From Pseudomonadota bacterium (GTDB lineage Bacteria; Pseudomonadota; Gammaproteobacteria; Acidiferrobacterales; Acidiferrobacteraceae): a stretch of 64,000 nt of DNA. The notes below the pieces were generated by a model. The model did no database searches. It was not told the origin of the DNA and saw only the letters and a program-made list of their open reading frames with translations. Shown here piece by piece: positions 18,056-27,053 of this stretch; the first letter of the stretch is position 1; every line of letters begins with the position of its first letter. The translations under genes were made by a program, and so were the position numbers. The stretch lies in the NCBI GenBank assembly GCA_021816625.1, contig JAKAXM010000007.1, forward strand, positions 1-64,000. The letters run 5' to 3'.

Positions 18056-18460
18056 TTAGCGGACGGCAGCCACGGCGTGCTTGGCGGCGGCCACGCGGGC
18101 CGCGACGAGCCGCAAGGCCGTGCTGCGCCAGCGCACGAGACAACGTGCGCGCGGGATTGGTGTCATTTCCAGTTCGCGGCGCACGGCTTGCCAGCGGGCC
18201 AGGCGGCGCCGGCTCCCGGCCGCCATTCTGGCCGCGGGTATCCGGGCGGCCGGCGGCGGCTGGCGTCGCCGGGATGCGTGCGCCCAGACGGGCGGGGTCG
18301 TGGAGACGACGACGGGCCGCGAGATGCAACCCGCCGGCCGGGTGGCGGCATAGGCCCAGTCACCGTTGGCGGTGCGGCACTTAACGACCGCCGCCGGGAG
18401 GGTCCCCGAGAGGAGCAGGCCGGCAAGGAGGCTTAAGATGCGCTGGCGCAGGTTCAGCAT
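18056..18460 (-). CDS. Small secreted protein, DUF4124-like N-terminus
   Basis: A 134-aa product not recognised as a whole. It opens with a clear signal peptide (MLNLRQRILSLLAGLLLSG, cleavage likely after LPA). A short KCRTANGDWAYAATRPAGC segment follows, resembling the disulfide-bounded start of DUF4124-like proteins. The rest is rich in Ala, Arg and Pro with no fold evident. No convincing RBS is present. A competing ORF (17931..18329) in another frame lacks a signal sequence and is less likely. It is divergent from the permease gene. Confidence 0.5.
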   Translation of the reverse strand: MLNLRQRILSLLAGLLLSGTLPAAVVKCRTANGDWAYAATRPAGCISRPVVVSTTPPVWAHASRRRQPPPAARIPAARMAAGSRRRLARWQAVRRELEMTPIPRARCLVRWRSTALRLVAARVAAAKHAVAAVR

Positions 18461-18498
18461 GAGTTAGAATTAAGGCCCAAGGATCCGAGAAGTCAACT

Positions 18499-19245
18499 GT
18501 GAATCATATACTTGTGCTCGCGGCCGTGGCCTTCGTGGCCAATGCCTTTGCCGCCATTGCCGGGGGTGGTGTGGGCCTCATACAGCTGCCGCTGCTCTTG
18601 TTTTTGGGGCTGCCCTATCCGCAGGCGCTGGCTACGCACAAGGTGGCGAGCGTGGCCCTCGGGGTCGGCGCGGGTAGCCGGTATTGGCGTAGCGGCCTGT
18701 TGGAGGCCCGTTTCACGCTGCTCGTCTTGGGCGCCGGGCTTCCAGGCGTTCTGCTTGGCGCTTTGGTCATACTCACAGTCCCGCCCCATCTCACGCGCAT
18801 CGCGCTGGGGCTCCTTACGGCCGGGCTCGGTGTCTATTCCTGGCTGCGGCGGGACCTTGGGCAGGTCATCGCGCCGCGCCACCGGGATGTGCGCGGTTTG
18901 TTGATCGGCTCGCTCGGGATTTTCGTCATTGGTTTTTTGAATGGTTCCATAACTTCCGGTACAGGACTCTTTTGCACGTTGTGGCTGGTCCGTTGGTTCG
19001 GACTCGATTACAAGTCGGCTGTCGCTTATACGCTCGCGCTCGTAGGGCTTGTATGGAACGCCCTCGGGGCTGCGACCTTGGGTTCGCTTGGCCAAATCCG
19101 CTGGACATGGCTTCCCGGGCTTCTGGCGGGGGCGTTGGCCGGCAGTTACGCGGGCGCGCATATCGCCGTGGGATCGTCAAACCGTTGGATCAAACGCGCA
19201 TTCGAGGTCCTTACCATAGGGGTTGGTGTGCGCCTGTTGATCTAA
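18499..19245 (+). CDS. TauE/SafE-family anion permease (putative sulfite/organosulfonate exporter)
   Basis: A 248-aa integral membrane protein with about seven to eight hydrophobic segments. The start is GTG, with a weak GAGAAG upstream. Two glycine-rich inverted repeats are visible, GGGVGLIQLPLLLFLGLP and GFLNGSITSGTGLFCTLWLV, as is usual in this family. Members export sulfite, sulfoacetate or related anions. Near sat-apr the role may be sulfite or sulfate release, but it is not in that operon and the substrate is inference. Confidence 0.82.
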   Translation: MNHILVLAAVAFVANAFAAIAGGGVGLIQLPLLLFLGLPYPQALATHKVASVALGVGAGSRYWRSGLLEARFTLLVLGAGLPGVLLGALVILTVPPHLTRIALGLLTAGLGVYSWLRRDLGQVIAPRHRDVRGLLIGSLGIFVIGFLNGSITSGTGLFCTLWLVRWFGLDYKSAVAYTLALVGLVWNALGAATLGSLGQIRWTWLPGLLAGALAGSYAGAHIAVGSSNRWIKRAFEVLTIGVGVRLLI

Positions 19246-19654
19246 GATCAACCGGCCCCATTGTCCCGGTAACGGCCGCCCAGCGACAGGGGATTGGCGG
19301 TGAGATGCGGCCGCCATGGGCCATGGCCGGCTTGTTGGCAACGGTATAAGTGGTAGTGTCGAATGCGGGTGAGCCCGAAGATGGGGCGAGGCGGGATCCG
19401 GGGCCTATGCGTCCGGGGGGATGCGGTCTGCGCAGGAACGCCCCATTCGGGGCCGCATCAGGCTCTGCTTGTATGTGCGGGGCGCGGTCCCTTAAGGGGG
19501 CCATAGCGCCTCGCGACCGTTTATGAGGTATCGAGGCTGTCTAGGACGGTGCCGCGGGGCGCCAAGGTCATGCCCTCGGGGATCTGCAGGCGCCCCAGGG
19601 ACCGGCGGCGCCGTTTAGCAGCGGTCAAGGTGTTGTTCCGTGTAGGGAGGCATT
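19246..19654. other. Intergenic region without a convincing gene; possible RNA structure
   Basis: No ORF with a ribosome site or family likeness was found in these 409 bases. The middle part contains nested complementary arms: GATGCGG (19420) with CCGCATC (19453) around GCCCC-ATTC-GGGGC. A GGCGC...GCGCC hairpin around CCCTTAAGGG follows at about 19480-19510. A TATAAG lies near 19345. An RNA or leader is conceivable but not shown. Confidence 0.3.
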
Positions 19655-20527
19655 ATGCGGGTGAGCATTGTGGGCATGGGGGCCATGGGGCGGTCCCTGG
19701 CGTCGCGGTTGGTGGAGGCCGGTCATGAGGTCTGGGCCTGGAACCGATCGCCCTTAGAGCGGTCTGCCTGGGAGGCCCGCGGCCTCAAGGTCGCCACCTC
19801 ATGGGCCGAGGTGGCGGGCGCGGAGGTCGTGGTGTCGATGCTCGCCCATGACGAGGCCGTGACGCAGGTCTTTCTCCAGGACGGCCTCTTGGCGGCGCTG
19901 CGCGATGGCACTGTGCACGTCAACATGGCAACCGTGTCGGGCCGTCTCGCCCAGGATCTGGCGGCCCGTCATGAGGCCCTCCACCGGCCCTATGTGGCGT
20001 GCCCCGTACTCGGTCGCCCGGACGCGGCCGCGGCGGGGAAGCTGCATCTGCTCGTGGCCGGCGATCCCGCGGTCGTCGCGCGCCTGCAGCCTTTATGGAG
20101 CACGCTCGGACAACGGACCTGGTCGTTCGGCACGCGGCCTGAAAACGCCAATATCGTAAAGATCGCCGCCAACCTGATGCTCGCCTGCGCCATCGAGGCG
20201 ATGGGCGAAGGCGCGCAGCTCGTACAGGGCTATGGTATGGAGGCGGCCCCGTTCCTGGAGATGCTGGCTGGGACGCTCTTTGCGGCCCCGGCCTACCAGC
20301 TGTACGGGGCGCTCATTGCCGAAGGCCGGTTCAGTCCGGCCGGGTTTCGGGCCGAGCTGGGCCTTAAGGACGCGAAGCTCGCGCTCGACGCCGGTGAGCG
20401 CGCGCGTGTGCCGCTGCCCTTCGCCGGCGTTGTCCGGGACAATTTTCTAGACTGCCTGGCCCATGGCGAAGGGGGCTTGGATTGGTCGGTGCTGGCCAGG
20501 GCCGCGGCGCGCCGCGCCGGTCGCTAA
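19655..20527 (+). CDS. NAD(P)-dependent beta-hydroxyacid dehydrogenase (3-hydroxyisobutyrate dehydrogenase family)
   Basis: A 290-aa protein with GGGAGG five bases before the ATG. The Rossmann motif VGMGAMGRSLASRL starts at residue 6. Arg in AWNRSP after strand beta-2 suggests NADPH preference. The catalytic lysine lies in NIVKIAANLMLA near residue 170. The substrate motif, normally DAPVSGG, reads CPVLGRPDAAAAG, as in the glyoxylate/succinic semialdehyde reductase-like branch. It probably reduces a small aldehyde or oxidises a beta-hydroxyacid. No linked pathway gene helps to choose. Confidence 0.82.
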   Translation: MRVSIVGMGAMGRSLASRLVEAGHEVWAWNRSPLERSAWEARGLKVATSWAEVAGAEVVVSMLAHDEAVTQVFLQDGLLAALRDGTVHVNMATVSGRLAQDLAARHEALHRPYVACPVLGRPDAAAAGKLHLLVAGDPAVVARLQPLWSTLGQRTWSFGTRPENANIVKIAANLMLACAIEAMGEGAQLVQGYGMEAAPFLEMLAGTLFAAPAYQLYGALIAEGRFSPAGFRAELGLKDAKLALDAGERARVPLPFAGVVRDNFLDCLAHGEGGLDWSVLARAAARRAGR

Positions 20528-20559
20528 AGGTCTGCGGGTCGCCTTTACGCGGTCTCTGT

Positions 20560-20964
20560 TCAGGACGTGCTACGGGTGTCGAAGTTCATCTCATCGGGAG
20601 AGAGGATACGCTCCTGGGTGATGCGCCACTTATCGTCGGCCTCTTTGCTCATCAAGACCTCGAGACCATGATCGTTCACGGTGCCGTCAGTACCCTCGGT
20701 TCGCTCGATCGTTTTGAACAGGATATGGCGGGACGTGCTCGTGACCACACGGACGCCTGTGTAGGTCACCCGTTTCAGAAGCTTATGGGTGAATTCGTGC
20801 CGGCATTGCCGGGCCCAGTCATCGTAGCCGATGACATCGAAGCCGGGTACACCGAAGACCTGAACCGCAGACGAGATGAGCGCCATATGGGCGGCGTAGT
20901 CGAGGGCGTTCGCCGTCTGGGCGAGCGCCGTCAGCATGTCCTGGGGGGTCGAGGGGTCGGCCAT
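20560..20964 (-). CDS. SnoaL/NTF2-like small protein, function unknown
   Basis: A 134-aa protein beginning with a helix and a W-A-R-Q-C-R-H segment. Beta strands follow, ending with KWRITQERILSPDE, a pattern seen in NTF2-like (SnoaL) cone-shaped proteins. No catalytic residues can be assigned. It has no signal peptide and only a distant GGAG before the start. It is convergent with the dehydrogenase gene and lies upstream of pyrE on the same strand, probably as a separate unit. Confidence 0.55.
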   Translation of the reverse strand: MADPSTPQDMLTALAQTANALDYAAHMALISSAVQVFGVPGFDVIGYDDWARQCRHEFTHKLLKRVTYTGVRVVTSTSRHILFKTIERTEGTDGTVNDHGLEVLMSKEADDKWRITQERILSPDEMNFDTRSTS

Positions 20965-21080
20965 GGTCGTCGTGCACTCCGGGTCGGGACCGTCAGTGTA
21001 GGCCCACGCGGCCGGTCTTGGCGAGGGCGGGTGCGCACCCGGCGAGGGGCGTCGCCGCGAAGAGACCCCGCTGGCCGCCG

Positions 21081-21728
21081 TTAGGCCGTGAGGCCGTAGC
21101 GCGCCCGGTAGTCCGCCACGGCCTGCCAGTGGCCGGCCATGGTCTCGTGATCGGCGAGGTAGGCGAGCAGTCCCGACAGGCGCCCGAGGGCGATTACCGG
21201 GATGCCAAAACGTTTCTCCACCTCGGTGGTTGCCGAGTCGGGCCCTTGGCCGCGTTCCTCGCGGTCGAGGGCGATGAGCACCGCGGCCGGGACGGCACCC
21301 GCGGCCTTGATGAGGGCGGTCGATTCACCGACCGAGGTCCCCGCCGAGATGACGTCATCGATGACGAGGACACGCCCGGTGAGGGTGGCCCCTATGATGA
21401 TGCCTCCCTCACCATGATCCTTGGCCTCCTTGCGGTTGAAGGCGTAGGCGACATCCTGGCCATACTCGAGGGCGAGCCCCATGGTGAGTGCTGCGGCGAG
21501 CGTGATCCCCTTGTATGCGGGGCCAAACACCATATCGTAACGGACGCCGCTTGCGTGCAGGGCGCGGGCATAGAGGCGCCCCAGGGCCAGCGTCGCGGCG
21601 CCCGAGGCAAAGGCCGCCGCATTGAAGAAGTAAGGGCTTTGCCGGCCTGATTTGAGGGTGAAGTTGCCAAAGCGCAGGGCGCCGCAGGAGACGGCCAGAT
21701 CAAAAAACGCGTTCTCAGTGTCAGTCAT
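21081..21728 (-). CDS. pyrE: Orotate phosphoribosyltransferase
   Basis: A 215-aa protein of standard PyrE length. The PRPP-binding motif VLVIDDVISAGTSVGES lies near residue 122, FTLKSGRQSPYFFN near 25 and YAFNRKEAKDHGEGG near 100; the last is the flexible catalytic loop. It joins orotate to PRPP, forming OMP, in pyrimidine synthesis. The ATG at 21728 is used; the track ORF begins with an upstream TTG. The pyrB/pyrC' genes lie 11 kb away. Confidence 0.95.
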   Translation of the reverse strand: MTDTENAFFDLAVSCGALRFGNFTLKSGRQSPYFFNAAAFASGAATLALGRLYARALHASGVRYDMVFGPAYKGITLAAALTMGLALEYGQDVAYAFNRKEAKDHGEGGIIIGATLTGRVLVIDDVISAGTSVGESTALIKAAGAVPAAVLIALDREERGQGPDSATTEVEKRFGIPVIALGRLSGLLAYLADHETMAGHWQAVADYRARYGLTA

Positions 21729-21785
21729 GACGGACAATCTTTAGGTATCTTCGGGCAAGGGTAGCATAAAGGCGGGCCCGGTCCC

Positions 21786-22562
21786 CTAGAGATCGTAGTC
21801 GATGATGAGCGGCGCGTGGTCGCTGAAACGCTGCTCCTTGTAGACCGATACCGCCCGGGCGCGTGTCCCAAGGCCAGGCGTTGCAATCTGGTAATCGATG
21901 CGCCATCCCACGTTTTTCGCATAGGCCTGGCCGCGGTTGCTCCACCATGTATAGCATTCCTCCTGATCCAGAGGACGCAGGCGCCGGTGGACGTCGACAA
22001 ACCCGAGTTCCGCGAAGACCTGGCCGAGCCACGCCCGCTCTTCGGGCAGAAAGCCGCTGTTTTTTCGGTTGCCCCGCCAATTCTTGAGATCGATCTCCTG
22101 GTGGGCGATATTGAAATCGCCGCACAGAAGGACCTCGCGTCCGCAGTGGGCTAACCGGGCCAGATGGGGGAAGAACTGTGCCATGAAGGCGAACTTGGCG
22201 GCTTGGCGTTCGGGTCCGCTCGACCCTGACGGTAGATAGACGGATATCACCGACAGGGCCCCGAAGATGAGTTCGAGGTAACGGCCCTCGGCATCGATCG
22301 GTGGGCACGCGAGGCCTGCAATGACTGTGTCCGGCGTCCGGCGCGTGTAGATGCCTACGCCGCTGTAGCCGCGCTTTTCAGCGCAATGGAAATAAGCTTG
22401 GTAACCGGCTGGGGCCTTCATGGCCGGACTCAAGTCCGTTTCCTGGGCCTTCAGCTCCTGGACGCAGATCACATCCGCCCCCTGATCGGTCATCCAGGAC
22501 AGGAAGCCCTTGCTGCAGGCCGAGCGGATGCCGTTTAGGTTGGCGGTTATCACCCTAAACAT
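21786..22562 (-). CDS. xthA: Exodeoxyribonuclease III
   Basis: A 258-aa AP endonuclease/3'-exonuclease. The start at 22562 overlaps the end of the MFS gene by 8 nt and gives the classic opening MFRVITANLNGIRSA. Catalytic motifs are VQELKAQ near 37, GDFNIAHQEIDL near 150 and SDHAPLIIDYDL at the C-terminus. It acts in base-excision repair. The overlap implies translational coupling to the upstream transporter. Confidence 0.95.
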   Translation of the reverse strand: MFRVITANLNGIRSACSKGFLSWMTDQGADVICVQELKAQETDLSPAMKAPAGYQAYFHCAEKRGYSGVGIYTRRTPDTVIAGLACPPIDAEGRYLELIFGALSVISVYLPSGSSGPERQAAKFAFMAQFFPHLARLAHCGREVLLCGDFNIAHQEIDLKNWRGNRKNSGFLPEERAWLGQVFAELGFVDVHRRLRPLDQEECYTWWSNRGQAYAKNVGWRIDYQIATPGLGTRARAVSVYKEQRFSDHAPLIIDYDL

Positions 22563-24051
22563 CGGCTGCCCCATCCACGGGTCCGGCCACGCCGGGGGGG
22601 CGATCATGGGGCCCCATGGCGCGCAGCATGCGATGGGCGGCCGGCAGCAGCAGGTAGGCGGGTAGTGCGAGGAAGAATGTCAGGAAGAAATACCAGGCGT
22701 AACCGAGGTCGTGAGCGCCAAAGCCGCTGGCAAAGCCGGCGAGCCTCAGGCTTACCGCAAATAGTGACGACAAGAGCGCATATTCGGTAGCGGCGCGCTC
22801 CTTGCGCACGATGGCCATGAGGAAGGCCAGAAAGGCCGCGGTCCCGAGGCCCGCCGCAAAGGACTCGAGTCCGCTTACGGAGTAGAGCAGGAGTTGGTGA
22901 CTGAGGGGGATCGGGCTGCCGAGCGTAATGCGCGGTAGCCGCTCGGCGCACCAGGCATAGCCGAGGTTTGGTAGGACCTGGACGATGCCCAGCACCCAAA
23001 GCCCCCGGTAGATCCCGATGCGGTCGGTGATGTAGCCACCGACAAGCCCCCCCAGGATGGACAGGCCGATGCCGGCCAGGACCGATACCGTGCCAATCTG
23101 TGCGGCGCTAAACCCCCGGTCCACCCAAAACGGTTTGATCATGAAGCCGATTGCACTGTCCCCGAGCTTGTAGAGCACAATGAAGGCAAACACCGGGATG
23201 ATCCCCGGACGGTTCGTTATCTCGAGCAACGCGCCAAAAAGTGGGCCACCGGTTGCGGGTGCGGCCGTCTTATCGCGCCGCGCGAGACTTACTCCCCACA
23301 TGATCAGGCCCGCCATCCCCGCGTACAGCAGGAGGTGGGGGATGGTGCGTGACCAGCGCAGGGTGTCGTTGGCAAGCCACAGGGCGCCCAGCAGCAAGGC
23401 GAGCACCAGGGCCAAGGCCCGCGGGCGACGGGTGAGCGACGCAAGCTCGCGGCCAAGGCCTTGCTCGCGTACCGCGATGCGGGCTCGCTCGCGCGGGGCT
23501 CGCAAGCACATGAGGCCGTCCATGACGAGAAGGCCTGCAGCCAGCAGGTAGGCATAGCGCCAGCCGATGTAGGTGCTGGCTATGAGGACCAGTCCTGCCG
23601 CCAGCATCCCGGCGCGATAAAAGCCGATGCGCAGGCCGTTGGCAACACCCATCTCGCCCACTTCCAGGAGTTCTAGGGTGTAACCGTCGATGGCGATGTC
23701 GTTGGTCGCGGACAGTACCGTAAAGAACCCGATGGCCAGCAGGGCCTTGGGGCCCACCCCGTAGGCCCAGGCGAGCCGGCCCAGGGCCAACGCCATGAGG
23801 ATGTCTGCCCCCAGCATCCAGAGGCGGTGGTGCCGAAAATAATCGACGGCCGGCGCCCATAGAAACTTAAGTGTCCAGGGGAGCCCGAGCAGGCTGATGG
23901 CGCCGATCTCGGTCAGTGGCGCATGACCTTCGCGGAAGGCCACGGGAAAGACATCGCTGAAAAGTCCAAACGGCAGGCCTTCGGCCACGTAAAGAATGGC
24001 GACCCACAAGAGCCGGCGGCGGACTTCGGGACGCCTAAGGTAGCTCGGCAC
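22555..24051 (-). CDS. AmpG-like MFS transporter
   Basis: A 498-aa, 12-14 segment membrane protein. The start RRLLWVAILYVAEGLPFGLFSDVFPVAFRE and the ATNDIAIDGYTLELL motif in segment 4 are typical of AmpG/PAT-type permeases. Those carry muropeptides or acetyl-CoA-like solutes. TDRIGIYRG after segment 8 is the second MFS loop motif. A role in peptidoglycan recycling is plausible but unproven. Its start overlaps metW by 17 nt and its end overlaps xthA. Confidence 0.82.
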   Translation of the reverse strand: MPSYLRRPEVRRRLLWVAILYVAEGLPFGLFSDVFPVAFREGHAPLTEIGAISLLGLPWTLKFLWAPAVDYFRHHRLWMLGADILMALALGRLAWAYGVGPKALLAIGFFTVLSATNDIAIDGYTLELLEVGEMGVANGLRIGFYRAGMLAAGLVLIASTYIGWRYAYLLAAGLLVMDGLMCLRAPRERARIAVREQGLGRELASLTRRPRALALVLALLLGALWLANDTLRWSRTIPHLLLYAGMAGLIMWGVSLARRDKTAAPATGGPLFGALLEITNRPGIIPVFAFIVLYKLGDSAIGFMIKPFWVDRGFSAAQIGTVSVLAGIGLSILGGLVGGYITDRIGIYRGLWVLGIVQVLPNLGYAWCAERLPRITLGSPIPLSHQLLLYSVSGLESFAAGLGTAAFLAFLMAIVRKERAATEYALLSSLFAVSLRLAGFASGFGAHDLGYAWYFFLTFFLALPAYLLLPAAHRMLRAMGPHDRPPGVAGPVDGAADV

Positions 24052-24646
24052 GCCGGAACCTGTAGAGGGCGATCTCGCCTAGCAGGTTGGGGAAGAGCCG
24101 CAACCAGAGCTTTTGCCGGTGCGCATGATCCACGACCTGGGACTCGAGGATCGTGATGGCCTCGCGCGCGCAGAGACGCTCGAAATCATGCAGCGTACAG
24201 AGATGGATGTTGGGCGTGTCGTACCATTGGTGCGGCAGGGCCTGGGATACGGGCATGCGCCCGTGCGCGCCGAGCTGCCAGCGCGCCCGCCAGTGGCCAA
24301 AATTGGGGAAGGTTACGATGCCTTCCGTGCCGACCCGCAGCATCTCGCGCAGCAGCCGATCGGGATACTTCACGGCTTGCAAGGTAAGAGACAGGATCAC
24401 GAAGTCAAACGAACCCGCGTCGAATTCCGATAGGCCGGCATCGAGGTCGGTCTGGATGATATTTACCCCACGCCTCATGCATTCCCCGACGCGCACGTCA
24501 TCGATCTCGAGGCCATAGCCACTGGCGCCCTTGCTCTGTGCCAGATAATCGAGCAGGGTGCCGTCGCCGCAGCCCAGATCTAGCACCCGGCTGCCCGGCT
24601 TGATCCAGTCGCTTATGATACGAAAATCACTGCGGGCCGGGGTCAC
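24035..24646 (-). CDS. metW: MetW, methionine biosynthesis methyltransferase-like protein
   Basis: A 203-aa class I SAM-binding fold with [15 protein letters not shown] near residue 20 and [11 protein letters not shown] in the second motif. [25 protein letters not shown] follows. MetW proteins work with MetX in methionine synthesis or its regulation, and the two genes overlap here by 4 nt. The family role is partly unclear, since MetW lacks a proven methyl-transfer substrate. Confidence 0.92.
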   Translation of the reverse strand: MTPARSDFRIISDWIKPGSRVLDLGCGDGTLLDYLAQSKGASGYGLEIDDVRVGECMRRGVNIIQTDLDAGLSEFDAGSFDFVILSLTLQAVKYPDRLLREMLRVGTEGIVTFPNFGHWRARWQLGAHGRMPVSQALPHQWYDTPNIHLCTLHDFERLCAREAITILESQVVDHAHRQKLWLRLFPNLLGEIALYRFRRAELP

Positions 24647-25788
24647 GGGCGCGTATCCTTCAGGACGCGGTTCATGTAGGACTTCAATAGGTCTACGTAA
24701 CGCGGAATCGGCATCAAGAAGGCGTCATGACCGTGCGAGGCCGTCACCTCCGCGTAGCTCACGTTCAGGTCGTTGTCGTGGAGGGCCTTTACGATCTCGC
24801 GTGACCGCGCGGGCGCGAATCGCCAGTCACTCGTAAAGGCGAGCACCAGGGTGTCGGCCTTGACAGGGGCGAGCGCTGCCGAGAGATCGCCGTCGGTGGC
24901 ACCGGCCGGGTCGAAGTAATCGAGCGCCTTGGTCATGAGCAGGTAGGTATTGGCGTCGAAACGGCCGACGAAGCTGTCGGCCTGGTGCCGCAGGTAACTC
25001 TCGACCTCGAAGGCCACCTGGTAGTCGAAGTTCAATTTGCCGCCGCGGATGTCGCGGCCGAATTTCTCGCGCATGATATCTTCGGACAAGTAGGTAATGT
25101 GTCCGAGCATGCGTGCGATGCGCAGGCCGCGGCGCGGCTCCGTCCCGTGGTCATAGAAGCGCCCGTCGTGAAAATCGGGATCCGTCAGGATCGCCTGGCG
25201 AGCGACCTCGTTGAACGCGATGTTTTGGGCGGTGAGCTTAGGGGCGGCGGCTATGATAATGGCATGGCCCAGCCGTTCGGGGTAATCGATGGCCCACTGC
25301 AGGGCCTGCATGCCACCGAGGCTGCCGCCGACCACGGCCGCCCAGCGGGCGATCCCCAAATGGTCGGCGAGCCGGGCTTGGCTTTCTACCCAGTCGCGTA
25401 CGGTGACCATCGGGAAGTCCGGTCCGTAGGGCCGGCCCGTGGCTGGGTTTGGGGATGCGGGCCCCGTGGAACCGTAGCAGCTCCCGAGGTTGTTGCAGGC
25501 GACGACAAAAAACCGGTCGGTGTCTATGCTCTTGCCCGGTCCTACATGGTGTTCCCACCACCCGGGCCGCTTGTCGGACACGCTGTGGTAGCCTGCGACA
25601 TGGTGACTGCCGCTCAAGGCGTGACAGACCAGGATCGCGTTACTCGCGGCGCTGTTCAGTTCCCCGTAGGTCTCGTAGACCAGTTCATAATCCGCAAGAA
25701 TGCCACCGCTCGTGAGGGCCAACGGCTCGGAAAATCGCAACCGGGCTGGGGTCACCAGTCCCACTGAATCGGGGGGAATGGGCGTCAC
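24643..25788 (-). CDS. metX: MetX, homoserine O-acyltransferase
   Basis: A 381-aa alpha/beta-hydrolase. The nucleophile elbow [12 protein letters not shown] lies near residue 150, with the usual Asp ([15 protein letters not shown]) and His (HGHDAFL) of the triad at about 315 and 350. [14 protein letters not shown] near 55 forms the oxyanion region. It acylates homoserine at the start of methionine synthesis. Proteins paired with MetW are often succinyltransferases, but the acyl donor cannot be read safely from the sequence. Confidence 0.94.
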   Translation of the reverse strand: MTPIPPDSVGLVTPARLRFSEPLALTSGGILADYELVYETYGELNSAASNAILVCHALSGSHHVAGYHSVSDKRPGWWEHHVGPGKSIDTDRFFVVACNNLGSCYGSTGPASPNPATGRPYGPDFPMVTVRDWVESQARLADHLGIARWAAVVGGSLGGMQALQWAIDYPERLGHAIIIAAAPKLTAQNIAFNEVARQAILTDPDFHDGRFYDHGTEPRRGLRIARMLGHITYLSEDIMREKFGRDIRGGKLNFDYQVAFEVESYLRHQADSFVGRFDANTYLLMTKALDYFDPAGATDGDLSAALAPVKADTLVLAFTSDWRFAPARSREIVKALHDNDLNVSYAEVTASHGHDAFLMPIPRYVDLLKSYMNRVLKDTRP

Positions 25789-25848
25789 GAGTCCACAGGA
25801 TCACGGAAAGCCCGCAGTGTACTGGCTCACCGATGGGGCCGCAATGGC

Positions 25849-26262
25849 TCAGTGCTGATGACCCTCGTCCCCATGGTCATGGCCACAACAACCGTGGTCG
25901 TGCTCGGATTCTTCGGCCACTTCGCGCCGCACCTCGTCCATGTCGACTGCACGCACCTGCGCGATGACCTCATCCAAGGCCTGTCGGGGGAGGCTGCCCG
26001 GTTGCGCAAACAGGATGATCTGGTCACGGAAGATCATGAGTGTCGGGATCGAACGTACCTGAAAATGCGCGGCAAGCTCGGTCTCGGCCTCGGTGTTCAC
26101 CTTCGCGAACACGATGTCTGGGTTCTGTTCCGATGCGGCCTCGAAGATCGGCCCAAAGGCCCGGCAGGGCGCGCACCAGGGTGCCCAGAAATCCACGATA
26201 ACGAAGGGATTTCCGTCGATCAGTTCCTCAAAATTTGCCTTTGTTGCCTCAACTGTGGCCAT
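25849..26262 (-). CDS. Thioredoxin with His-rich metal-binding tail
   Basis: A 137-aa protein whose ATG at 26262 follows GAGG by seven bases. The thioredoxin fold holds WAPWCAPCRAFGP near residue 30 and the cis-proline SIPTLMIF near 75. After the domain comes an acidic, His/Cys-rich tail ending HDHGCCGHDHGDEGHQH, which should bind nickel, zinc or copper. The reductant or chaperone role with metals is inference. It is transcribed alone; a TATAAT lies about 25 bp upstream of the start. Confidence 0.9.
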   Translation of the reverse strand: MATVEATKANFEELIDGNPFVIVDFWAPWCAPCRAFGPIFEAASEQNPDIVFAKVNTEAETELAAHFQVRSIPTLMIFRDQIILFAQPGSLPRQALDEVIAQVRAVDMDEVRREVAEESEHDHGCCGHDHGDEGHQH

Positions 26263-26286
26263 AATATGTCCTCGGGAAGTGCCATC

Positions 26287-26292
26287 ATTATA
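26287..26292 (-). promoter_or_regulatory. Consensus -10 box of the thioredoxin gene
   Basis: TATAAT on the minus strand, 25 bp before the ATG, leaving room for a short leader with the ribosome site. No recognisable -35 hexamer is present at 16-18 bp. Confidence 0.5.
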
Positions 26293-26376
26293 CAACAAAA
26301 AGGACGCATCCCGGCCCCGCCCCGGCAGAAATAATGGCGCGGGGCCGCACGATGCCGGCTGGCAGGGGGTGGTATC

Positions 26377-26553
26377 GTGTATCCAAAGTGGATTTATGAG
26401 GGCTTGCCGCTCTTCTATGCCGCGGCGGGCGTTGCGTGCCTCAAGGTATTATCATGGCCGTATGCCCTGCTCCCCGTAGGGGCCTTCGTCGGCGCGGCGG
26501 GACTCGTCTTGATCCAGCGCTGGTATTACCGGCGGCAGCTCGACGGTCCCTAA
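26377..26553 (+). CDS. Small membrane protein, 58 aa
   Basis: This gene is too short for the ORF track. The GTG at 26377 is preceded by AGGGGGTGG. The translation begins VYPKWIYEGLPLFYAAAGV and ends RWYYRRQLDGP. It has two hydrophobic stretches (about 11-27 and 30-49) with an aromatic, basic C-terminus facing the cytoplasm. Aromatic and proline placement looks selected rather than random. No family is recognised. It is divergent from the thioredoxin gene and convergent with the TlpA-like gene, from which it is 8 bp away. Confidence 0.65.
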   Translation: MYPKWIYEGLPLFYAAAGVACLKVLSWPYALLPVGAFVGAAGLVLIQRWYYRRQLDGP

Positions 26554-26561
26554 AACGGATT

Positions 26562-27053
26562 TTAGGACGTGAGGTGGAGGCCGGCGAGCCAGAGGCGCGC
26601 CAAAAGCCCGGCCGTGGTTGTGTAGCCTGCGACCACCGCGCGTACGCGGCCGCGGGGCCCCAGGATGAAGGCCATGGGCAGTACCGTAGCCCCGTAGCGC
26701 GTGGCGATTCGTCCCTCGGGATCGAGGACCACGGGAACTTGCCAATGATGGCGGGCGGCGAACGACCGGACTGCCCGGCGCGGGGATTGGGTGGCCACCA
26801 CGATCACCGGGGCATGACGGGCAGCGCCCGCTACGGCCGACTGGTCAATCCGGCAGATGGGACACCAGGTGGCAAAGAAATCGATCAGCACCGGTCGTCC
26901 GGCACCGATCGCCGGGCCGGGACCGTTTAGGGTGGCCTGCGGTAACGCGGGCGCCATTCCCCCCGCCGCGCCCCGCGTCCTGTAGGCATTGACGGCGAGC
27001 ACGATCGCCGCCATCACCGCGATCTCGAAGACGAGCGCGCGCCCGCGCCTCAC
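26562..27053 (-). CDS. Membrane-anchored TlpA/DsbE-like thiol-disulfide oxidoreductase
   Basis: A 163-aa protein with an uncleaved N-terminal anchor (LVFEIAVMAAIVLAVNAY). A thioredoxin-like domain facing the periplasm carries FFATWCPICR near residue 62 and the cis-proline TVLPMAFILG near 125. Protein disulfide oxidoreductases of this shape help cytochrome c or other envelope proteins. Its start overlaps the end of yggT by 4 nt, so it belongs to the proC-yggT unit. Confidence 0.84.
   Translation of the reverse strand: MRRGRALVFEIAVMAAIVLAVNAYRTRGAAGGMAPALPQATLNGPGPAIGAGRPVLIDFFATWCPICRIDQSAVAGAARHAPVIVVATQSPRRAVRSFAARHHWQVPVVLDPEGRIATRYGATVLPMAFILGPRGRVRAVVAGYTTTAGLLARLWLAGLHLTS

Noticed and set aside
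17931-18329. 132-aa minus-strand ORF overlapping the secreted protein
   Set aside because: Its composition is low-complexity Arg/Pro/Ala without a signal peptide, unlike the overlapping 18056-18460 frame.
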